From the NCBI RefSeq assembly GCF_025154055.1, contig NZ_JAOALK010000027.1:19408-83407 (forward strand): a stretch of 64,000 nt of DNA, read 5' to 3'. The first letter of the stretch is position 1. Every line of letters starts with the position of its first letter. The stretch is from Aquibacillus koreensis. GTDB lineage: Bacteria > Bacillota > Bacilli > Bacillales > Amphibacillaceae. The notes under the pieces are model-generated. The model ran no database searches. It had not been told where the DNA came from and saw nothing but the letters and a program-made list of their open reading frames with translations. The position numbers were made by a program, and so were the translations under genes. This document shows, one piece after another, positions 51,159 to 59,460 of the stretch.

Positions 51159-52514
51159 TCAATCTTGAGCACGTAACATTAGCGTAAATGTGGATCCAAT
51201 TCCTATCTCACTGTTAACATACAAGTCTGCTTGATGTGCTTCTGCAATAGATTTTGCGATAGACAAGCCTAATCCAGTACCTCCAGTATCACGATTCCGT
51301 GCTTGATCCACACGGTAAAACCGATCAAACACATGATGCTGTTCCTCTTTGGAAATGCCATGTCCGTAATCTTTCACTTGTAAAAAAACACTGTCATCCC
51401 GCATGAAAACATGAACATCAACTTGTTTTTCACTATATTTCAAAGCATTATCAATAAGTATATAAGCGATTTGCTTCAGTTGATCTTGATTCCCGTTGAC
51501 CATTAGTTCTGGTTTTTGTGCGGTCACATGAATCGCTCGTTGGTAAGCATCACGAAAGGTTAATGCTGTTTCTTCAGCAATATTCGTAAGATTCACTTTT
51601 TCGTTTGTGTAAAGTTCTTTATTTTTTGCCAAGGAAAGCAGTTGCTCTACAAGCTTTTTAATCCGATCAGATTCGGAATTAATCGCTTGAATAGATTCTT
51701 TAAAGACTTCTGGCGAAAGTTGATCCCTTCGATCCAATAACTGGGCATAACTTTTAATAATCTGAATCGGAGTTTTTAGCTCGTGGGAAGCATCAGAGAC
51801 AAACATTTCTTGTTTCTCGTAACTTGACTTCAGGTGGTCAATCATCTCATTAAATGTCTGTTCCATCTGATATATTTCATCCTGAGATCGTGTGGTAACC
51901 TCAATCTTTTGCCATTTCCCTAATTTCATATTTTGCTTCATTGTCTTTATCAGGTTCTGGATTGGACGTAATAAAAATCCACTTAAAACTGAACTTGCTA
52001 CAATGACGGGAATTAAAGTTACGAGAGATAAAACAATGAGTACATACATTAAGGTTCTCATCGTATCGTGTAATGATAATAAATGGTTAGATACTTGGAT
52101 AGTAATTATTTCACCTTCATGTGTGCCTGTAGGCCAAATCATAGGCTTTTCAATCACTGCAACATCTGGTGTATGTGCTTCATTTAGTAGTCGCTTAGAT
52201 TCGGCATTTGAAAATTCCCATGGTAAGGTTAAAAATTCTGAGGATCTCGTTTGTTCGATTATGGGCACATCATTTTCTGCAATCACTCGAATCATACCAT
52301 TAGCAGGTAAATATGCTTTCATTAAGCCAACTGGATCAACATTTGGATTTGTATGTAAAGCTTTCATAACATCCGTTGCTGTAAGCTCTAACTCGTCTAA
52401 TTCAGTATCTGTACTCATTTGATAAAAGAAGAAATATACAGATAAGTTAACGAATACGACTAAAATTAGCATAAATAAGCCAGAGAATAATTGTATTTTT
52501 GTACGTAGTTTCAT
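51159..52514 (-). CDS. Sensor histidine kinase, YkoH-like
   Basis: 451 aa. Two membrane helices (residues 9-30 and 150-175) bound an extracellular sensor loop, followed by HAMP, HisKA with phospho-accepting His in DASHELKTPIQI, and HATPase with N box IDNALKYS and G boxes DYGHGIS and GGTGLGLSI. It overlaps the response regulator gene by 4 bp and is its partner. Confidence 0.92.
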   Translation of the reverse strand: MKLRTKIQLFSGLFMLILVVFVNLSVYFFFYQMSTDTELDELELTATDVMKALHTNPNVDPVGLMKAYLPANGMIRVIAENDVPIIEQTRSSEFLTLPWEFSNAESKRLLNEAHTPDVAVIEKPMIWPTGTHEGEIITIQVSNHLLSLHDTMRTLMYVLIVLSLVTLIPVIVASSVLSGFLLRPIQNLIKTMKQNMKLGKWQKIEVTTRSQDEIYQMEQTFNEMIDHLKSSYEKQEMFVSDASHELKTPIQIIKSYAQLLDRRDQLSPEVFKESIQAINSESDRIKKLVEQLLSLAKNKELYTNEKVNLTNIAEETALTFRDAYQRAIHVTAQKPELMVNGNQDQLKQIAYILIDNALKYSEKQVDVHVFMRDDSVFLQVKDYGHGISKEEQHHVFDRFYRVDQARNRDTGGTGLGLSIAKSIAEAHQADLYVNSEIGIGSTFTLMLRAQD

Positions 52515-53197
52515 GTTCTTGAATCCTTTATGGTATAGCCAACACCTCGTACCGTTTGAATATATGTTGTATCAAAGTGCTTATCTATTTTTTGTCGTAG
52601 GTAACGGATATAGACATCCACCACATTCGTTTCTCCAAAGTAATCATAGCCCCACACATTTTCCATGAGTTGATCTCTGGTTAATACAATGTTTTTATTT
52701 TTCAGTAGGCAAACGAGCAAATCAAATTCCCTGGCAGTTAGATCGATAGGATGGCCCTGGTGCTTTACTTCATGCGCATCTAGATCGACAGTTAGATAGC
52801 CGACTACTAGCTTATTTTCGCCATTCTTTTTCCCTTGTGACTTGCGTAAATGCACACGGATCCTTGCTAAAAGTTCCTCAATCTGAAATGGCTTGGTAAT
52901 GTAATCATTTGCACCGAGATCTAATCCACTTACCTTATCGTGAATTTCATCGCGTGCAGTTAAAAGTATGATCGGGGTATCCTCATCCGTTTTTCGAATC
53001 CTTCTTAATACCTCCATCCCACTCAATGCAGGGATCATGATGTCTAATAAAACGAGATCCCAATCTTGTTCCTCCATTAGCCGAAGCGCAGTTTTTCCAT
53101 CACCCGCAATCTCCGTATCATAATTTTCATAACTTAGCTCAAGTTGCAAAACCCGACTGAGCTTTGGCTCATCTTCCACAATAAGAATTCTCGACAT
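52511..53197 (-). CDS. OmpR/PhoB family response regulator, YkoG-like
   Basis: 228 aa from ATG 53197 (GGTGAGG upstream). Receiver domain with phospho-acceptor Asp52 (VLLDIMIP) and the Lys in ITKPFQ, then a winged-helix DNA-binding domain (LTAREFDLLVCLL...YIRYLRQKID). With the kinase and PepSY gene it forms an envelope-sensing cassette. Confidence 0.93.
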   Translation of the reverse strand: MSRILIVEDEPKLSRVLQLELSYENYDTEIAGDGKTALRLMEEQDWDLVLLDIMIPALSGMEVLRRIRKTDEDTPIILLTARDEIHDKVSGLDLGANDYITKPFQIEELLARIRVHLRKSQGKKNGENKLVVGYLTVDLDAHEVKHQGHPIDLTAREFDLLVCLLKNKNIVLTRDQLMENVWGYDYFGETNVVDVYIRYLRQKIDKHFDTTYIQTVRGVGYTIKDSRT

Positions 53198-53225
53198 ACC
53201 AGACCTCACCTACTTTAATTAATTT

Positions 53226-53289
53226 TGGAAACATGGGGACGGTTCTCCTGTTTCCAAAAACGAAACAATCGAACCGTCATTCATGTTTC
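53226..53289. repeat. Dispersed repeat copy 19 (decaying full copy)
   Basis: GGAAACATGGGGACGGTTCT, inner CCTGTTTCC then CGAAACAATCGAACCGTCATTCATGTTTC. The right half has several mismatches. It is in a divergent gap. Confidence 0.88.
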
Positions 53290-53342
53290 ATCTCGATTTT
53301 TTGGATCATAATAAAAATAAGAAATAAAAGGAGCTTGGATGT

Positions 53343-54296
53343 ATGATGAATAATCTAGAGATAGAGCATGTGTTAAAAAGGCTAGCTTTATCTGAGCATG
53401 AAATAGATTTTGAAACACCTGTCCAACGAAATGATGACATCGAATTGTACCTTCATTATTATGGCTTTCAGATGAACAATATAGCATTCCATTTTGGTAA
53501 GTTAACGTTTCATAACACTCGAATTTCTGTATATATGTTTAAGCCAAAAGTAAGCAAAGGAACAATCTTTCTTTTGCATGGCTATTTGAGTCATGTAGGA
53601 CATTTAAAATATATGATAAATTTTCTAACGGAAACTGGATACACTGTGATCAGCTATGATTTACAAGGACACGGGCTTTCAGAAGGAAAGACTGCATCGA
53701 TTTACCATTTTTCTAGTTACGTTAAAACGATGGAGCAATTAATAGATGACTTAAAGCAGCGATTCCCACAACCCTTTCATGTCATTGGTCATAGCACTGG
53801 CGCTGCAATTGTGATGGACTATTTATTGAGCTGTAAAAAGCCTCATGATCACGACAAGTTTGTGCTCGTAGCACCACTCATTCGTTCGAAACATTGGCAC
53901 GTATCGAAGTATGGCTACTACTTAGTTCGATTGTTCCCATTTATCTCTGAGGTGAGAAGGTTTCTGAGGGAAAATTCTTCAAATGAGAAATATCTTACCT
54001 TCACCAGTGAAGATCCATTGCAAACGGATGCGATTCCAATAGAATGGATTGGTGCGGTTATAGATTGGAATAAGCAGATAGAAAGATATCCAGTAAATCA
54101 GAAGTCAAATGTGCTTGTTATTCAAGGTAATCAAGATACGACAGTGGATTGGAAACATAATATATCTATAATACAAAAGAAATTCATCCATGTAAGAACG
54201 GCATTAATTGATGATGGACGTCATGAGTTATTTAATGAAGCTCAACCTATTCGTGGGATCACTTTTTCTAAGTTGAAGGAGTTTTTGGATTTGTGA
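53343..54296 (+). CDS. Alpha/beta hydrolase (monoacylglycerol lipase/S33-like)
   Basis: 317 aa. An N-terminal extension of about 70 residues precedes FLLHGYLSHVGHLKYM, YDLQGHGLSEG, the nucleophile elbow GHSTGA, the acidic VIQGNQDTTVDW and the final His in DDGRHELFNE. This set is typical of lysophospholipase/monoacylglycerol lipase type enzymes. AAAGGAG lies upstream of the ATG. Substrate unknown. Confidence 0.83.
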   Translation: MMNNLEIEHVLKRLALSEHEIDFETPVQRNDDIELYLHYYGFQMNNIAFHFGKLTFHNTRISVYMFKPKVSKGTIFLLHGYLSHVGHLKYMINFLTETGYTVISYDLQGHGLSEGKTASIYHFSSYVKTMEQLIDDLKQRFPQPFHVIGHSTGAAIVMDYLLSCKKPHDHDKFVLVAPLIRSKHWHVSKYGYYLVRLFPFISEVRRFLRENSSNEKYLTFTSEDPLQTDAIPIEWIGAVIDWNKQIERYPVNQKSNVLVIQGNQDTTVDWKHNISIIQKKFIHVRTALIDDGRHELFNEAQPIRGITFSKLKEFLDL

Positions 54297-54370
54297 ATAA
54301 TGGTGTTGTTTGGCTAGTTTGATGGATAAGATACTTATGCACTTATGTATGATCAAGAGTACCGTCGATA

Positions 54371-54532
54371 CTAAGAAAATATTGCTATCATAATTAGGAT
54401 TATACCAATACCTCCCCATGTGTACATAATGATTCTATTTTGTTTTTTGCGATCTTCCACTTTCTTTGTGACCAAATATTCGGCAATTCCGCCGATAACG
54501 AGGAAGATAATTAGAATAGCCCAGTCATTCAC
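54371..54532 (-). CDS. Small membrane protein
   Basis: About 53 aa if started at GTG 54532, which has GGGGG 7 bases upstream. An ATG at 54547 would add five residues and a TTG at 54577 fifteen. Two hydrophobic helices (WAILIIFLVIGGIAEYLV and WGGIGIILIMIAIF) flank a basic KKVEDRKKQNR loop. Function unknown. Confidence 0.6.
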   Translation of the reverse strand: MNDWAILIIFLVIGGIAEYLVTKKVEDRKKQNRIIMYTWGGIGIILIMIAIFS

Positions 54533-54668
54533 TTGAACAGCCCCCATACTTAGCAGTTTAATTTTAAGTAACTTCAATAATGGTATAGATTCTACATTAA
54601 TATAATATTACCTTCTTCATAATGTGCGTTGTGTCGCAGGGATAGGTCGCTCGTCAAAACCTTCCCAA

Positions 54669-54722
54669 ACCGTGAACAGGAGAACCGTCCCCTTGTTTCC
54701 AAGAACTGTCTCACTGTTCACG
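54669..54722 (-). repeat. Dispersed repeat copy 20 (rearranged)
   Basis: CCGTGAACAGGAGAACCGTCCCCTTGTTTCC, then AAGAACTGTCTCACTGTTCACG. A half unit followed by a second degenerate right end. Confidence 0.87.
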
Positions 54723-54796
54723 GGGAGTTCTTCATGTTATATAATTAGTATGTTATGTTTCAGACTTATAAATGATTATGATTAGAAGAGGTACAT

Positions 54797-55558
54797 ATGA
54801 GTGAAAAAAGAACGAATTTATTATTTATCGTAATAGCATTAATTATTGTCTTATTACTGATCCTGTTTGGTAGTAGTTTCGGGGTTTTATTTATTACTGC
54901 AAATATCCTTACAGTGGCGGTAATTTTTTTACTGAAAAATCATTATAGGAAAACGAGAGATCGAAAGTACAAGTTCTTCACTAGATTATTAGCAACAATC
55001 TATGGTCTTTTCTTGCTTTCTTTCATCCTAGTAGAGAGCTTCATCCTTTATGAACTAGCAGAGGGTGAAAAAATAGACCCAGAGACTATTGATTTTGTGA
55101 TTATTCTTGGTGCAGGTTTACAAGGTGAAAAACCATCCAAGACATTAGAAACAAGATTAATAGCTGGATCAGAATTTTTATTGGAAAACAACGAAATACC
55201 AGTAGTTGTCTCAGGAGGGCAGGGCCCAGGAGAATCAATTACAGAAGCTGAGGCGATGGGGGATTATTTGAAGCAAAAAGGAGTTGCTGAAGATCGTATC
55301 TATTATGAAAAACTTTCTACTACTACTTTCGAGAACCTCACAAACGCAAAGCAACTAATTGAACAGGTAGGCGTGAAAGACCCAACAGTACTGATCGTCA
55401 CAAGCGATTACCACATTGTTAGAGCAAAAATGATTGGTAAAGAGACAGGATTAAACAGTTACGGTCTTGGAGGGGAATCGCCTTTATTTGTGAAAATAAA
55501 CTATTTCATTAGGGAATACTTTGCCATTGTTAAAACCTGGTTTGTCCACTTGATCTAA
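54797..55558 (+). CDS. YdcF/DUF218 family membrane protein
   Basis: 253 aa. Two or three N-terminal membrane helices (residues 8-80), then a DUF218 domain: DFVIILGAGLQGEKPSKTLETRLIAG, VVSGGQGPGESITEAEAMGDYLKQKGV, ILVTSDYHIVRAKMI-like VTSDYHIVRAKMI. The family includes SanA/ElyC, linked to envelope integrity. Exact activity unknown. AAGAGGTACAT precedes the ATG. Half repeat and terminator follow. Confidence 0.87.
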   Translation: MSEKRTNLLFIVIALIIVLLLILFGSSFGVLFITANILTVAVIFLLKNHYRKTRDRKYKFFTRLLATIYGLFLLSFILVESFILYELAEGEKIDPETIDFVIILGAGLQGEKPSKTLETRLIAGSEFLLENNEIPVVVSGGQGPGESITEAEAMGDYLKQKGVAEDRIYYEKLSTTTFENLTNAKQLIEQVGVKDPTVLIVTSDYHIVRAKMIGKETGLNSYGLGGESPLFVKINYFIREYFAIVKTWFVHLI

Positions 55559-55590
55559 CTTGTACGTGGGTCCCACGTCTAAAAAAACAA

Positions 55591-55622
55591 ACGTGAACAG
55601 GGGGACGGTTCTCCTGTTCACA
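55591..55622 (+). repeat. Dispersed repeat copy 21 (half)
   Basis: ACGTGAACAGGGGGACGGTTCTCCTGTTCACA, 32 bp after the YdcF gene. Confidence 0.88.
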
Positions 55623-55645
55623 CCTTTCTTCTCACTCCAACCTAA

Positions 55646-55679
55646 AAAAGGACACCTTCATTGCTGAAGGTGTCCTTTG
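55646..55679 (+). terminator. Intrinsic terminator
   Basis: AAAGGACACCTTCA, loop TTGC, TGAAGGTGTCCTTT. Perfect 14-bp stem preceded by an A-run. Confidence 0.9.
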
Positions 55680-55842
55680 TCATAGAAGGAGTTCAAAATT
55701 ACAAACTTTGGTCGTCGACCGCGATTGGCATATAGTTGGTCATTGGTTACTGGTCACAGTGTAATGGGTTAATGATCATTGGTTTTGCCATTGCCATTTC
55801 TATTTCCGAGTACAAAATGTACGCATACTATCTCCTTCTATG
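55680..55842. other. Intergenic stretch without a gene
   Basis: About 160 bp between two terminators, with several ATTGGTTA/GGTCATTGG-like direct repeats but no reading frame of note. Confidence 0.4.
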
Positions 55843-55871
55843 CCTTGATGAAGAGTCTCACTTCATCAAGG
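55843..55871 (-). terminator. Terminator of the DIP1984 gene
   Basis: CCTTGATGAAG, loop of 7, CTTCATCAAGG, immediately after the stop on the minus strand. Confidence 0.8.
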
Positions 55872-55873
55872 GA

Positions 55874-56386
55874 TTAGAAATACTTTTCACTATCAAATGC
55901 TAGTTCAATAGCATAGTTTTTCGCATTAATAAGATTGGAAAGTCTATTTGCAAGACGCTCTGTTTCCACAGATCTTTGACGGTACTCCTCCGGATCATAG
56001 AGCGCAACTTTCACCATTGTTGTTGTCTCACCAAAATAAAGGTGCTCTTCTTTTTCGCATGATGCTAATTCTTTTAGTTTTCGAGCTTTTGCACGTAGCT
56101 GTGTCGCAAGCTCGATCGCCTCCACAATCGATATGCTTTCGCCATTAAAAACTACTTCATTTTCAATATTTGCTTGATACATTAATTTATCTAGTAAACG
56201 GAAGTCCGCTCGTACAAGCTCTATTTCTTTCTCCACGTTAGAGAGTGTTCGATTTTGCTTAGGCAATTCACTCCCACTTTCCATTTGAACAAAAGCAACT
56301 CGGAACATCTCTTCTTCTAACTCATGAATTCTTTTCGACAAAATGCTTTTAAGCTTAACTGCTTCAGCAAGTGTAATGTTGGCCAT
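55874..56386 (-). CDS. DIP1984 family protein (septicolysin-like)
   Basis: 170 aa, coiled-coil rich. MANITLAEAVKLKSILSKRI, NRTLSNVEKEIELVRADFRLLDKLMYQANIEN and SIVEAIELATQLRAKARKLKELA are the conserved stretches of the DIP1984 family, once linked to a septicolysin annotation. Function unknown. The start is ATG 56386 with AAGGAGCATGCATGT upstream. A start six codons earlier is less well placed. Confidence 0.85.
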   Translation of the reverse strand: MANITLAEAVKLKSILSKRIHELEEEMFRVAFVQMESGSELPKQNRTLSNVEKEIELVRADFRLLDKLMYQANIENEVVFNGESISIVEAIELATQLRAKARKLKELASCEKEEHLYFGETTTMVKVALYDPEEYRQRSVETERLANRLSNLINAKNYAIELAFDSEKYF

Positions 56387-56742
56387 ACATGCATGCTCCT
56401 TCATTATCCAATTTCTTAAAGATTATCACCAGACTGCGAAAAGAGCAATAAGGGAATCAATAACAAATTTGAAAGTTAATTAGTATGTAATAATACACGC
56501 AGTTAATAGGGTGATTTTTAATTTTTCGGTTATATAAAAAACTATTTTCTACTTGATTTCTATCGTACTATTAGAATTTTTTTGACATTGACCAGTAAGC
56601 CAAACTCGACTATCTTAGTAGTACTATAAATCCTCTACTACAAATTCTTCTTCCTTGAAAAGTAAGAAAAACTGATTTAAATCCCATCCATAAAAACACT
56701 TCACCACCCAATGTGTAAAAGAAAATAAGAGGAGTTGATGTA
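56387..56742. other. Divergent intergenic region
   Basis: 356 bp, strongly AT-rich. No small gene, repeat copy or RNA is visible. It presumably holds promoters for the DIP1984 gene and for the unknown gene at 56743. Confidence 0.45.
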
Positions 56743-57582
56743 ATGAAACGAATGATCAATGAGACTTTTACAACAGGTAACGGCTCTGTCCAAATTAAGA
56801 CATTTATGCATGAGTTCACGTATGAAGGTGAGCGAGAAGAGTATCTTGACATGTTACGATTAGGCTCCAAATTTAACATGAGGTACCGTGCGTTAGTTTG
56901 CTTTTACGGTCGAGATTTAATAGCGTATAAACGAAAACACCTAACAAGTCCGCAAGTCAATGAATTTCTTCGTATCTTCTCAGCGTACCTAACTACTAAC
57001 TTAGAGGATGATTGTCCAGATTCCTGGAGTGCATGCACACCGGAATTTTGGGAAGAGTTTATTATTGAATACATCCCTCGCCATATAACAATTACAAAAA
57101 AGCAAATGGAAATGAAGAATTTGCTTATCCAACTAAAGCGGTTTATATGTTGGTTAGACCAACAAGGGAGTTGTTCTTGGTTTGCATTCGTGGAAAAATA
57201 TGTAGAAAATGTTATAGGAGAAATGATGACGTGTGAAAGAGCACTAAATGATTTGTTCGCGTACACCTATCCAAACTACAATCAAGCCGATTGGAGTCCG
57301 ATCGAAGATTTAAACAACATTATGGCTAACTTAGAGCAATGTGACACAACAGTGAATAGTATTTTTGAGGTAAGAAAAATGTCAGAATCAATTGTTTCAC
57401 TTTATGATATTGATACAACTAGAACCTACGAGCTTATCCACTTTCCATTGAAAAAAATTACACCTGGAATTTTACTTGATTGTGTAATTGGTAAAAAGTA
57501 TGATGATATCTTCTGGACTTTGTATTTTACTGACACTGTATATCCAAATAAGGCTCAAAAGTATATTTGCTTTGTAGGATAA
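56743..57582 (+). CDS. Unknown 279-aa cytoplasmic protein
   Basis: No family recognised. It is mostly helical and hydrophilic with conserved-looking aromatic/acidic patches (YEGEREEYLDMLRLGSKF, SWSACTPEFWEEFIIEYIP, DQQGSCSWFAFVEKYV) and ten or so cysteines or histidines but no clear metal site. A C-terminal beta segment (RTYELIHFPLKKITPGILLDCVIGKK) may be a separate small domain. The ATG has AAGAGGAGTTGATGTA upstream. A long inverted repeat follows. Confidence 0.65.
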   Translation: MKRMINETFTTGNGSVQIKTFMHEFTYEGEREEYLDMLRLGSKFNMRYRALVCFYGRDLIAYKRKHLTSPQVNEFLRIFSAYLTTNLEDDCPDSWSACTPEFWEEFIIEYIPRHITITKKQMEMKNLLIQLKRFICWLDQQGSCSWFAFVEKYVENVIGEMMTCERALNDLFAYTYPNYNQADWSPIEDLNNIMANLEQCDTTVNSIFEVRKMSESIVSLYDIDTTRTYELIHFPLKKITPGILLDCVIGKKYDDIFWTLYFTDTVYPNKAQKYICFVG

Positions 57583-57593
57583 GTAAATAAAAA

Positions 57594-57644
57594 TAGGACG
57601 AACACCAAACAAAGAGGGCTTGCCTCCATGTTCCATGTTCGTCC
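57594..57644 (+). terminator. Inverted repeat after the unknown gene
   Basis: AGGACGAACA pairs with TGTTCGTCCT, with an inner GAGGGC/GCCTC stem. No T-run follows, so it may be a processing or weak termination signal. Confidence 0.5.
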
Positions 57645-57766
57645 TGTGCCTACACTAAATATAACATAGATTACAGCCGTCATTAAAGTATTGATCATTG
57701 GAAACACTGGAAAAAATGTACTGCAACTGGCCTGTCTGACCGTCTATAATTCCCACTCCAAACCTC

Positions 57767-57913
57767 TTATATTACTAATCTTTCTTCTAAGGCAGCCTTT
57801 GTTCGTTCTTCAACTGGAATTCGGACGTAACATAATTGGCAAATATATTCACTATAATATTTTATTACTCTGGGTGTTTCTAAATCGCATCTTGGACACG
57901 TATGTTTTTTCAT
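57767..57913 (-). CDS. 48-aa zinc-ribbon-like protein
   Basis: MKKHTCPRCDLETPRVIKYY starts a small protein with CPRC and CQLC knuckles 16 residues apart, then a charged helix VEERTKAALEERL. The ribosome site CTAGGAGGCTAATC is near-perfect. The gene is too short for usual length cut-offs. Small zinc-finger proteins of this plan in bacilli are of unknown function and may bind nucleic acid or partner proteins. Confidence 0.72.
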   Translation of the reverse strand: MKKHTCPRCDLETPRVIKYYSEYICQLCYVRIPVEERTKAALEERLVI

Positions 57914-58297
57914 GATTAGCCTCCTAGAAGTTCACCCCGAAGCCGGAGTATTTTTGATAATTACCTATACCCATTTTGTGCGAGTGCTAGGCACGAAAAA
58001 TCCCATCAAATGCTGACAATATCTCCAAATTATCGACAGTCTTTTGTTGTCTGTAAAATGGAAACAAAAGAACCGTCCCCCTGTTTCCAAGGTCTGTCCC
58101 ACTGTATCTTACTTATGATCTGCGCTAAATTTCTTCAATAAAAGACAAAATGCACGTTTGTTTTTCTGAAACCACCTGAAGGGTGTTTCGAATGCAGTAT
58201 TCCTTGTTTTAGGTTTCTTGATTAGTAGGGTTAGAAAGTTTAAAAAAATGTAAAATAGTGTATATATACTTAACATTATAGTTGGAAGGGGTATTTC
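57914..58297. other. Divergent intergenic region with a repeat
   Basis: 384 bp with repeat copy 22 at 58055-58105. It holds the promoter of sda, though no DnaA box like those of B. subtilis sda is evident. Confidence 0.45.
58055..58105 (-). repeat. Dispersed repeat copy 22 (half plus second degenerate end)
   Basis: GGAAACAAAAGAACCGTCCCCCTGTTTCC, followed by AAGGTCTGTCCCACTGT, the same double-ended form as copy 20. Confidence 0.87.
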
Positions 58298-58432
58298 ATG
58301 GATTATCTGAGTTACAATCAATTAAAAGATGCCTATGAACAAGCGGTAAGATTGAATTTAGATGAAGAGTTTATCAGCCTTCTTGAGCAAGAGATTGATC
58401 GTAGAAATCTGCAACTTCATCGTGATCAATAG
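58298..58432 (+). CDS. sda: Sporulation histidine kinase inhibitor Sda
   Basis: 44 aa: MDYLSYNQLKDAYEQAVRLN, then a second helix ending EFISLLEQEIDRRNL. It aligns with B. subtilis Sda through the pattern LS..L...Y..A...NL...FI.L.E.EI.RR.L, i.e. the two antiparallel helices that bind the KinA/KinB dimerisation domain and block sporulation when replication is disturbed. ATG with GGAAGGGG upstream. It is shorter than usual gene-length cut-offs. Confidence 0.88.
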   Translation: MDYLSYNQLKDAYEQAVRLNLDEEFISLLEQEIDRRNLQLHRDQ

Positions 58433-58591
58433 CTACCCAATCAGGTATATTAATAGTAACTATTGGAAAGTGTTCATAGGGTTATAATTAGCAAATGAAA
58501 ATGGTATACTTACATACATAAACTAGTACCTTAGAACTTTCCTTTCTACTAGCGATTAGGTTTTCATCTGCAAAGGAGAGGGGGACTGTTA

Positions 58592-59308
58592 ATGGGATCT
58601 AAAATAACGGTTGTTATTGCAGAAGACCATGAAGAGTCACAAGAAATTTTATCCACTTTTATACAAGCTTCCAATGTGTTCGAAGTAGTGGGTATAGCCA
58701 ATGATGGGGAAAAACTCCTTGATTTAAATTTAGATCTAAGGCCAGATTTAATTATAGCTGACATAAATATGCCGAAGTTGGATGGCGTTAAAGCGATTGA
58801 AGCTTGTTTAAAAATAAATCCTGCCTTAAGGTTTATTTTTACTACTGGTTATGGTCAATACGCGGTAAAAGCATTTGATTTAAATGCGCTTGATTATGTG
58901 ATGAAGCCGATAAAAAAGGAGCGGTTATATATTGCTTTGGATAAAGCAAGAACTGCTTTAGTAGAAAAGAAGCAAAAAAACAAAATTATTACAATAAAGG
59001 TGGATAGAGTTTCTTATTTTATCCACTTAGATAAAGTGATTTTCATAGAACGAGATAAACGGAAAACAATTATTCACACTGAGCAACAAATATATGAAAC
59101 AAATGAATCTTTAAATAATTTGGTAGAGCAGCTAAATGATAATTTTTTTCGAACACATCGTTCTTTTATTGTGAATAAACAGTATATCTCTTATATCTCA
59201 TTTGAAGGGGATACTTATTTCGCTCACTTTATAAATTATCCACAATACGCACATGTTTCTAAACTACAAAAAACAGATTTAATGAACGAACTATCCAATA
59301 CGATATAG
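58592..59308 (+). CDS. LytTR family response regulator
   Basis: 238 aa. Receiver domain with phospho-acceptor Asp57 (IIADINMPKLDG) and Lys in VMKPIKK, then a LytTR DNA-binding domain (about 135-235: YFIHLDKVIFIERDKRKTIIHTE, FFRTHRSFIVNKQYI). GGAGAGGGGGACTGTTA precedes the ATG. No partner kinase overlaps it. The MEDS kinase downstream is behind a terminator. Confidence 0.9.
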   Translation: MGSKITVVIAEDHEESQEILSTFIQASNVFEVVGIANDGEKLLDLNLDLRPDLIIADINMPKLDGVKAIEACLKINPALRFIFTTGYGQYAVKAFDLNALDYVMKPIKKERLYIALDKARTALVEKKQKNKIITIKVDRVSYFIHLDKVIFIERDKRKTIIHTEQQIYETNESLNNLVEQLNDNFFRTHRSFIVNKQYISYISFEGDTYFAHFINYPQYAHVSKLQKTDLMNELSNTI

Positions 59309-59344
59309 CCTTAAGCTCCGCATTTGGTGCTTAAGGCTTTTTTT
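59308..59344 (+). terminator. Intrinsic terminator of the LytTR gene
   Basis: GCCTTAAGC, 12-base loop, GCTTAAGGC, then TTTTTTT. The left arm starts at the last base of the stop codon. Confidence 0.9.
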
Positions 59345-59460
59345 ATGATTTTCATAAGTAGTTTTAAAGTTGGTGCCTTAGATTATGGTAAAAATATCTT
59401 CTTTATTGGGCGAGCGGTTTTTATTAAAATAGAACCGATAACCTATTGGGGGATGAGATC

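Noticed and set aside
55690..55800. ATTGGTTA-like direct repeats as an iteron origin
   Set aside because: The units are irregular in sequence and spacing, and no replication initiator gene is near.
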